64,000 bases of DNA, taken from Plectrocnemia conspersa. Taxonomy: Eukaryota; Arthropoda; Insecta; Trichoptera; Polycentropodidae. Shown piece after piece: positions 56,391-64,000 of the stretch. Location: contig VTFK01000021.1 of the NCBI GenBank assembly GCA_009617715.1, positions 1,054,001-1,118,000 on the forward strand. The letters run 5' to 3'. The number at the start of each line of letters is the position of its first letter. Within the stretch, counting starts at the first letter, position 1. Below the pieces are notes generated by a model, which saw only the letters and a list, made by a program, of their open reading frames with translations, did no database searches and had not been told where the DNA came from. The translations under genes and the position numbers were made by a program.

Positions 56391-58420
56391 ATTAAAAATA
56401 AATAAATATATGTATTCATAATAAAAATGAACAATATAAATAAAAAAAAACAGCCCTAAATGAACGATGGCGTATAACACTTGAAAGTTTGTTACATGTC
56501 ATCAAATCCCAGACTTGTTTTAGTCTGGTATAATCACAAGAAATGTGTATTGTGTGCTGATATTTTCCACATGTATGTTTATTATATATTTATAGTTATT
56601 GTATTTTATATGTTTAATGTTAATAAATAAATATATAAAGGTCGAAGAGTCAACGTAAAATAAAATAAGTCATATCTTGAAAATCATTGTGTATCTTATT
56701 AGGAATGGAATTTCTAAATAGAGATTATCCTATTTCTTATATGATAAAAAAATATTTCAACTCAAAAATATGTTATCATGTAAAATTATAAGCAAATAAT
56801 ACGGATATTTAATTATGTAAAAATAAAAAGTAAAATTTTTTTTTTAATAGGAAACATTAATTTGATAATATTTTACTGATTATATTTTGCATCATATTTT
56901 GGGGTAAATATATAAACTTTTAAATTAGAAATACAACTAATTTTATTGTGAACTTATTTCTGTGAAAATCTTTGATTTATTTTCGCATAATTTGTTTACA
57001 AAACTATAAAATCCCAAGAACTGTGATTTTTTAAAATATATTTTTATAGGTATTTTTTTTTTTGATATCTATATTATATTCCAATTTCAGATAAAAAAAA
57101 TAGTTTGTTCCAAGTCAGAAATAAAGTGGTGGTTCTGGGTAAAGTACCTGATACTAAAGACCATCTGAAGAAAATTAGTTCAATTTGGCGTGTTTGTTCT
57201 TATATACTATTTTATTTTCCAATAGACATTTGTAAAATTTTTGATAACAGTTTGTTTGATTGTCAAATATATTTTACTTTTAATTTTAACTATTAAATAT
57301 TTTCTCTAATTTAAAATAAAAAAAATTGTGTTTTTAAAGAAAACATAAGTGTATCATATCAATGTAAATTACCAATATAATTGTAAACTATTTTTAAAAC
57401 ATGATATTCTTTAAATTAAAATCATATTAAAATGTGCTATATATACAGACATTATTTTATATATATTTACGTATTATTAAATAAACATAATATAATATAA
57501 TATTGACTATCTATAATCAGAAATTTAGATGTGTGCAATTTTTGTTTATACAGATTTTATTGGCGGAATAATAATAAAAATAACTTAACCCCATTATATA
57601 AATAAAATTATGATATAGATCCAGAATATGCAAAAACATTTTTTTAGCCAATTTTGAAAATTTTCTATTAGGTCACTTAACAAATTGATTACGTATCAGT
57701 CCATACTTGTTTCATCTCAATGACTTTAAAATAAAAAGTTAAGAAAATACGGTAACAAAAAGAATAATTTTGCGCTTTGTATGAATTTGACATATGATTA
57801 CAATTACTGATTTTTCTCTAAAATTGCTCGAAAAAAATGACAAACAATAATTATCAACTCAGAAATCAGCAAATTTTCTGATGGACTTCATAATTTTTTA
57901 CAAATATTTTAAAACTCCTCAAATAGTTATCAATACTGAAACTCATTTACTAGTGTAGAATGAAAAAGTTTTGAATGACATTGGGTGAAGACATGAATTA
58001 TTAAATATGGAGTAAAATTAATTGTTGATCATAAACATAACTAGTCTTATTGAAATAATATTTTTTTTAAATATTTTACAACGGCTGCATTTTTATACAT
58101 AAGAAAGGGTGGGTCCGTGCCAAATGTTTGAAAATATGCTTTCTGTGATGCTTTTGATTGAGGTTGAAAGAATTTGAATTGGAATCAATTATTCATGATT
58201 TTTTCAACTATTCTACTACTCGACTAATTTTGCTTTGCTAATCTAAAAACTACATTATTAATTAGATTGGAAGAAATTGATCTGTAGGATTTAAGAAATT
58301 GCTAAAATGTTTTGGATTTTTGCAGAATTCAGTATTTTAATCATAATATAAAAAATGGTAAGTAGTTGCAACTTGGCATTTTTTGCTGTATAAGCTATTA
58401 TTGCTAATTCGTCGACACGA
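56391..58420. other. AT-rich spacer
   Basis: Very AT-rich. The ORF 57105-57296 is unrecognised. No element termini found. Confidence 0.55.
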
Positions 58421-58466
58421 TTTTATTGATTTTGATCTGAATTTTTGTTTTCTGAGAAGTGATCGA

Positions 58467-58735
58467 ATAAAGTACATATAAACCGAATTTTGCCCAATAG
58501 GAGAGCGCAAAAGACAATTATCCCTTCTCAGAAGTCAAAAATCCACGTCAAAAGCAATAAAATCGTGCCGTCGCCGTCGCAGTGGGAACGCTCGTTACCG
58601 AGCGTTCCCACTGCGACGGCGCCGACACGATTTTATTGCTTTTGACGTGAATTTTTGCCTTATGAGAAGTGATAATTGTTTTTGCGTTCTCCTATTGACC
58701 GAAATTCGGTTTGAATATACTTTGAACAGACTTCT
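58467..58735. repeat. Long foldback element, copy P5
   Basis: The best-preserved palindrome: about 125-bp arms around GCTCGTTACCGAGC (58590-58603). The arms contain GGAGAGCGCAAAAGACAATT, CCTTCTCAGAAGTCAAAAAT, CAAAAGCAATAAAATCGTGC and GCAGTGGGAACGCTCG, mirrored with few mismatches. The axis orientation is opposite to P3, agreeing with the inverted flanks. A further short arm-like piece precedes it (GACACGATTTTATTGATTTT, 58415). Confidence 0.93.
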
Positions 58736-59100
58736 TAAATAAGAAGTCCATAAAATTATTGGTAAAGATAGCTATCATATTTTTAAAACATAGTGTAATA
58801 TTGAAATGCAGACAATCTATAGAGCAATATGTGAGATGCAATGTGTCTGTACTTATTCTTTCGCTTATTTTCTCCTGAGAGATGAATTTGCTTAGATTTT
58901 GGACTTAACCTAATAAAAGTTCTAAAACTATAATTGGTTTTAGAACTTTCATTAGATTAGGTTTGGGTTTGATCAGCAAATGGACGTTTCGCAATTGAGC
59001 TTCATATACATTTTAGAGCAGAATATTAGCGCCTATCTATTAGAAATATATATCTACTGGTGAAAATGTATTATAACTACCAAAAAATACACATTCACTG
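58736..59100 (-). repeat. Inverted copy of the foldback flank segment
   Basis: Reverse-complement match to 45810-46170 (AAACATAGTGTAATATTGAA at 58786; GGTTTGGGTTTGATCAGCAA at 58959; GGACGTTTCGCAATTGAGC at 58981). It includes a hairpin at 58908-58962 (AAAGTTCTAAAAC and GTTTTAGAACTTT arms with extensions) that the 45.9-kb copy lacks. Confidence 0.75.
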
Positions 59101-59137
59101 TTACATTTATACATCGGATGTAAATAAATAATGATAA

Positions 59138-59258
<121 letters not shown>

Positions 59259-59343
59259 TATATAAATCATATAATTTTACTAGCACCTGATAGATAATTT
59301 ATATTTTCACTTGTAAAAATATATATCTACTGGTGAAAATGCA

Positions 59344-59411
59344 TTCTGAAATGATTTTACTGAAAAGCCATATTTAATTCTGAAATGATTTTACTGAAAA
59401 GCCATATTTAA
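59344..59411. repeat. Perfect 34-bp tandem duplication
   Basis: The unit starting TTCTGAAATGATTTTACTGA occurs twice exactly (59344-59377, 59378-59411). Confidence 0.95.
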
Positions 59412-60470
59412 AAAAATATTTTCTGGATAGATTTGAGACTGTTTTTCCTAGATTTTATTTTAGGAATAACCATATAAATTTATTTATTTTGCTGCATTAA
59501 ATCCAGTTGTCAAATTACTGATAATACAATCTATAAAAACATTAAATTTATAAAATTTGACAGGTGCTGTTGTTTATTTTTCGTTATTTCTTTGATTTTT
59601 CCTTAAGTATTCGAACTGAATTTTCAGATTAGATTAAGTCGCTGGTTTGCGCCGATAAACCAAAGACAGTGGAGAACTTATAGGCCAACATTCGCCGCGT
59701 TATTGCCGATGTACGGCCCCAGTAGTCAAAAATTGGACTTCCAGATTGCGCTTTATTTAAACAATAATGCGCATATTTAAACACTAATGACTTAATTTGA
59801 AGGTTCTATACCTTTAAAAAAACACCCTTATTATATCTTGGGGTACTTGAGTTAACCTTTGAGATACAATTATTATCTGTCAAAGAAAACTATGACTAAG
59901 CCCTGTTATTATATTGTAAAAATTTCATACATATTTAAATTCAAACTGGATCGCTTCCTACGCTTCATCATACAAGACGCATTCATTTCACCTCACCGCC
60001 ACAATTAACCGCATTTGCTTACCTGTATAAATATCAACCACCACACGTTCAACCATCAATTACACGACCGAAACGCAATAATACGCGTTTTAATTTTTTC
60101 TCCGAGTAATTTAATCCGATTTTCGAAACAAACAGGAACGGAACAGTACATATCGTATGACCTTTCGCTTCTCGCGAGAATCCATCATTTTTATTGCGGC
60201 GTATCAAGACGCATTAAGACCTGTCGTAATTATCAATTTTCGTCTATTTTTTTTCACCTACCGCGGCTCGTGTGTGCCGTATCGGCTATAACGCAAGCCG
60301 CTATAATATCACATGTTGTTTTTTTTTTGGCTGGCAATTACACATTTTCGGTGCGCGTCCGAACGTGAATTATTGTTCGGCTATTAAGTGATTTATAATT
60401 TAAACGATCACCGCGGCACCGAAGGGGTTACGTGTGCAATTATATCTGTGTTGTTTCGACAGCGTGTTAT
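59412..60470. other. Spacer with GC-richer island I23
   Basis: AT-rich and moderate sequence, then an island at about 59940-60480 (ATCACCGCGGCACCGAAGGG near 60408). The ORF 60015-60368 has no recognisable family. Confidence 0.4.
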
Positions 60471-60750
60471 TTGCGAACGGGTTAAAAGTACGTACGTATA
60501 TTCATGTGGGTGTGCTATATGAAGACATTTCGGGAAGATGAAACGCAGAGTTAATGAACGCGCTTAGAATGGGTTAAACACGCCCTATTGAACATTCAAT
60601 ATGACGAATTGGTAATCATTTAGTTTAAATGTATTAAAATAAAAGTTACTGAACGAGTAAAACTTAAACATTTTCAGAAAATCTTCGATAAAATATACTG
60701 CTCTGGAAAAATACCACACGAAAATTTATTCCATTAACAAAAAAAATAAC
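60471..60750. other. Spacer
   Basis: Nothing recognised. The last bases may already belong to the LINE fragment that follows. Confidence 0.5.
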
Positions 60751-61370
60751 AATTCGAACGTGTGCAGCGACTTCAGACTAATCAGCTTAATGAGTCACTC
60801 GCTGAAAATTCTGTGAAAATTCATACTAGAAAAAATGCACAGACGTTACAAAGAAACTATTAGCAGGGAGCAATTTGGATTTAGGAAAAGCCAAAATGAG
60901 AAACATGTTTACATTTGTTTATAGATTTTTAATTTTTTTTATGATTATGTTATATATTATGTATATGTTTAGTAAAAAATTTTTAATGTAAAAATTAGCT
61001 ATTACGCTAAATTAATTATTTAAATAATAAAAAGTATTCGACCGCATAAAACACGATCATCTTAGAGAGGGCCTAATTGACAGAGACGTAAGATTTCTCA
61101 AGAATCTGTATTGGTTTCAATCAGCAGTAATAAACATTGAGAGAGATAAAACTGTAAAATATTCCAATACAGTCTGTCAGACAGGGATGTATTTTTTCTT
61201 CTACTCTTTTCAATTTATACTCTGAATCCATATTACAAAAAAGGATTCACGAGGCACAAAGGAATAATAATCGCCGAGGAGACAATTACTATATTTGTTT
61301 TGCTGATGACACGGCAATATTTCGTTGACTTCAAAAATTCTTGAATAGTGTAAAGAAGGCCGATGAAAGC
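60751..61370 (+). pseudogene. LINE reverse-transcriptase fragment with FADD box
   Basis: Non-LTR retrotransposon polymerase remnants: CSDFRLISLMSHSLKIL (about 60763-60812), REQFGFRKSQNE (about 60866-60900), then after an AT-rich insertion of some 120 bp, HDHLREGLIDRDVRFLKNLY (about 61050-61110), VINIERDKTVKYSNTVCQTG (about 61128-61190) and YYICFADDTAIF (61287-61322). FADD (61299-61310) is the catalytic YxDD box of reverse transcriptase and Q-T-G is the block before it. Several frame changes. The wording is that of the arthropod craniofacial-like/endonuclease-RT LINE group and differs from the NNYRGISL scraps at 27.4 and 40.0 kb. Confidence 0.82.
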
Positions 61371-61379
61371 GAACCCAGG

Positions 61380-61985
61380 CCCTGAAAAAACAATGATTCC
61401 GGGCCTCATAACAAAAATAGCACTTTATATATTTTTTAACATTGTAATATAATTCTCGAATAAATAAAAATAAATACGAGTTAACCCTTTCTACCTTTTA
61501 ATATTATATTTAAACGTTTTATCTTTTATATTATAAAAAACAAAGTTCTTAAAATGTTTCAAAGCAATTATAAAATAGTATATTATAATCTAATAGGGAG
61601 TCAATTTCATTGTACCTTTGTAATCGACAAATTTACATTGCTATGCAGTAATGAAATTTAATAGATTGTTTCAAAATATCATTACGGAAGTGGCGTTTTA
61701 TATATTTTTTTACCATCGTAATATAATAAAAGGTAGGAGTTAACCCTTCTATGCTACAAATTAATATAAAAATTAGCCAGCGTTGCGATATATTTTCTGA
61801 AATCATAGGCATTAAAAAATTATTAAAAATATTTATCTGATAATTGGTTGTGCTTTCTATGATGCTCAGTGTTGCCATATAGTAAATTTATAGTCCAGGT
61901 CAAAAGCAATAAAATCGTGCCATCGTGCCATAAAAACGCTCGATTATCAAGCTTTAATATTAATTTTTATTACAATAATTCAAAT
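61380..61985 (+). repeat. Dispersed AT-rich repeat (GGGCCTCATGACAAAAATG family), copy 2, internally tandem
   Basis: Matches 23921-24284: GGGCCTCATAACAAAAATAG (61396), TTAACCCTTTCTAC (61479), a second start at 61683 (GTGGCGTTTTATATATTTTT), TTAACCCTTCTATGCTACAA (61739), GCCAGCGTTGCGATATATTT (61776), CAGTGTTGCCATATAGTAAA (61867) and CAAAAGCAATAAAATCGTGC (61900). The front segment appears twice in the locus. The ORF 61633-61878 (minus) is incidental. Confidence 0.65.
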
Positions 61986-62009
61986 GAGAATCGAAAAAAC
62001 AAAAAAAAT

Positions 62010-63300
62010 TGCAATACCGGTATTACCGATATCGAAATACCGGTATTAGAGCAAAAATTGTCATTTGGTACTACCGGTTGTATCAAACATATTTGTTTAT
62101 AACATACTATGAAAATGACGATGCCCATATTACTTTAAAGCAAAAGCGTAGAATAAAATGATGTTCATCTTAGGGGATTAAATTAAATAATTTTATTGGG
62201 GTAGGATATCAAAGTAGAATAATATTATCCCTCTTAAAAAAAAAAAACTGAATTATGAACCAACCTAGTAATGAAAAAAATTAACCCGGCCAAAATTTCA
62301 GCACAAATTTTAAATTCATATCTGATATTTATGTATATGCAATATAAAATTACTTTGCTTTATTTTAGGCAAATATAACTGTAACTATGTCAAAATAAAA
62401 ATAATATATTTGTTTTATCTTAGTCAAATATAACCGTAGCAAGCTGTTCCCAGTAATTGTATTATGTAACAGAGCAATGACCGCCCCTTTTATGATAGGG
62501 ATGGCTGAAAAAAAAAAACCAAAAGGTCCAAAAAGTACCCAATTATTCCATTATTGCATACACTTTCTATTTTGTACATTTTACGCCTCCGTTAAAAAAA
62601 AAAAAAATGTTTTATTCAATATAAAAAATATTAAATTTGAAAAAATATATTTTTCACATATGTTAGGCTATATTGTCTGGGACTAAAAGGGTTATGCAAT
62701 ACTTATATAGCTTTTATTCTATAATATTTAGATAAACATTTATAGCTCAACTTTAATTAATGTTACTTTTAGCATGAGTGGAAATAAATACAAGTTATGA
62801 ATCTTCCGAAAATAAATTATATTGCGATAATCTTAAATTATTATTTATTGTTCAAAAATTTAAATAAAATACTGAGCAAAATAAAAAAAAATTTTTTGAA
62901 AAAAATATGTCGCATTTGAAAAAAAACAGATTTACAATTTTTATGCACTCCTTTTTCATAAGATTCTTTTGGATAATCGTAACTGACTAAAAATAATGAG
63001 TAATATATTTTATTGAAGTAAATTGGTTATTGATGCTCTGGTCCATGGTATAAAAACTAAAGAGATCGATAAAGAAGATATTTTTTCAAAGATGGTGTCA
63101 TAAATTTATTGTTCCAAAAGAAAAAAGATTTTGCGCCTGAATTTTCGAAAATATATAAGTTTTTTAATTAATATATTTTTATATTATAATTTAAAATATA
63201 TATATAGAGGCAATTTTCAGGATATTAAAACTGTCAATACCGGTATTACCGGTATTGAGTTTTTTCTTTAGTAATACTAATATTGAAAATTTCTGTAGAA
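62010..63300 (+). mobile_element. hAT-derived repeat, ACCGGTATT family, copy 3
   Basis: Begins with GCAATACCGGTATTACCGAT (62010), with GGTACTACCGGTTGTATCAA (62069), GTAGAATAAAATGATGTTCA (62149), GCAAGCTGTTCCCAGTAATT (62438), ATGATAGGGATGGCTG (62493) and TCTATAATATTTAGATAAAC (62719) as in copies 1 and 2. It ends with TCAATACCGGTATTACCGGT (63233), so both ends carry the same block. The small ORFs are not conserved among copies. Confidence 0.65.
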
Positions 63301-63780
63301 TTGCAATATTGTGATAAAATAAGTGTAGAGAGTTAATAAGGCTTAGTTAATTTTTTAAATTAAGCCCTAATAATTTAATATTTCAAATTAAGTCCTAATA
63401 ATTTAATGTATTATTCACCAGCAGGTTCGTTGTGGGAAATATCTCAATCTATAATGTGATATTGAACCAGTTTTATCAGCGGTAAACTCAACAGTTGTTA
63501 GTTCATAAAATAGAAGCCAAATATCATGACTTACTTTACTATTTAACATTTGGATGGCTCAGTCATAATATTATTTTATTGAGATTTTTCTGCGGTAAAG
63601 TTAATTCGACGACAACTTTTGATTGAGTCACCATTTTTGCTCAACAACTTTTGATTGAGTCACCATTTTTGCTCAACTTGTATTATATTTCCCATGAATT
63701 CAAAAAAATGAATTTTGATTTAAAAAATCATAGTACAGTGTGTCCAATTTTACAATATTTTCTACTTATTAACGCCGTTT
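63301..63780. other. AT-rich spacer with tandem duplications
   Basis: Holds a short imperfect duplication at about 63361-63408 (AAATTAAGYCCTAATAATTT twice) and the exact 32-bp duplication at 63613-63676. Confidence 0.7.
63613..63676. repeat. Perfect 32-bp tandem duplication
   Basis: The unit starting CAACTTTTGATTGAGTCACC occurs twice exactly (63613-63644, 63645-63676). Confidence 0.95.
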
Positions 63781-64000
63781 CGAGCATCGCAGAATTAAAA
63801 TATTTACATTCTCCCCCATCTCCTTGACGTAGCAATTTTCGTTTAATTTACGACGTGAGACCACACGATTCGCGTACTCGCAACAACATTGTTGCCACAC
63901 AATTGCGGCACACCACCATGAAATCGATGATTACGTTGGACAAAACCCCCGGGAAGACACCTGTCCATACTCCACACCACTGCGTTTTCCAAAAAAGGGG
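63781..64000. other. GC-richer non-coding island I24, cut by window end
   Basis: Composition rises (CACACGATTCGCGTACTCGC near 63863). No ORF or repeat is identified before the window ends. Confidence 0.35.

Overview
This 64-kb window looks like AT-rich, non-coding nuclear DNA from an arthropod, most likely an insect. I recognise no host gene, rRNA or tRNA in it. No ORF chain resembles a cellular protein, and the longest open frames belong to transposons. The insect call is an inference from the mix of elements (mariner, Tigger/pogo, piggyBac, hAT, Jockey-like LINE), the base composition and the microsatellites. No species can be named.

The window alternates between two textures. Long AT-rich stretches are packed with decayed transposons. 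Between them, every few kilobases, lie islands of visibly higher GC with ordinary CpG content, no repeats I can recognise and no convincing ORF. They lie near 1.2, 2.3, 3.3, 11.0-11.7, 12.6, 13.3, 17.1, 17.9, 20.9, 21.6, 23.3, 29.6, 31.3, 32.8, 35.9, 36.5, 40.6, 46.9, 48.9, 50.5, 51.9, 56.1, 60.1 and 63.9 kb. This pattern fits a gene desert or very long intron with cis-regulatory islands, but only a cross-species comparison could show that.

Layout of the transposon part: a ~1-kb Tigger deletion derivative (1-831); hAT remnants (5.4-7.6 kb); a complete but dead mariner (9.7-10.9 kb); an LTR-like block (14.55-15.2 kb); a Tigger/pogo element bounded by terminal inverted repeats (TIRs) and TA target sites, with a nearly intact catalytic ORF and a nested 484-bp TIR element (18.4-20.7 kb); a mariner fragment (22.4 kb); a foldback/AT-rich repeat (23.9-24.4 kb); a 362-bp TIR element (25.0-25.3 kb); a piggyBac remnant (26.3-27.3 kb) abutting a LINE reverse-transcriptase scrap; a second Tigger deletion derivative with intact TIRs and TA target sites (27.69-28.70 kb); a Jockey-like LINE scrap (30.7-30.9 kb); a Tc1-like helix-turn-helix scrap and a diverged tandem array (37.5-38.8 kb); another LINE scrap (40.0 kb); large palindromes (41.4, 46.2, 58.6 kb) with half copies (24.3, 46.6 kb); a scrambled hAT element (43.7-45.5 kb); more copies of the hAT and TIR families (53-54.6, 62-63.3 kb); a 110-bp (TA)n tract (59.1 kb); and a LINE fragment carrying the FADD catalytic box (60.8-61.4 kb).

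Most worth following up are: the internal-deletion junction shared by the two Tigger derivatives; the 18.4-kb Tigger ORF, which keeps its catalytic triad and a C-terminal PCNA-type motif but lacks its DNA-binding domain; the long-armed foldback family; and the GC islands. I found nothing I would call a new coding system.
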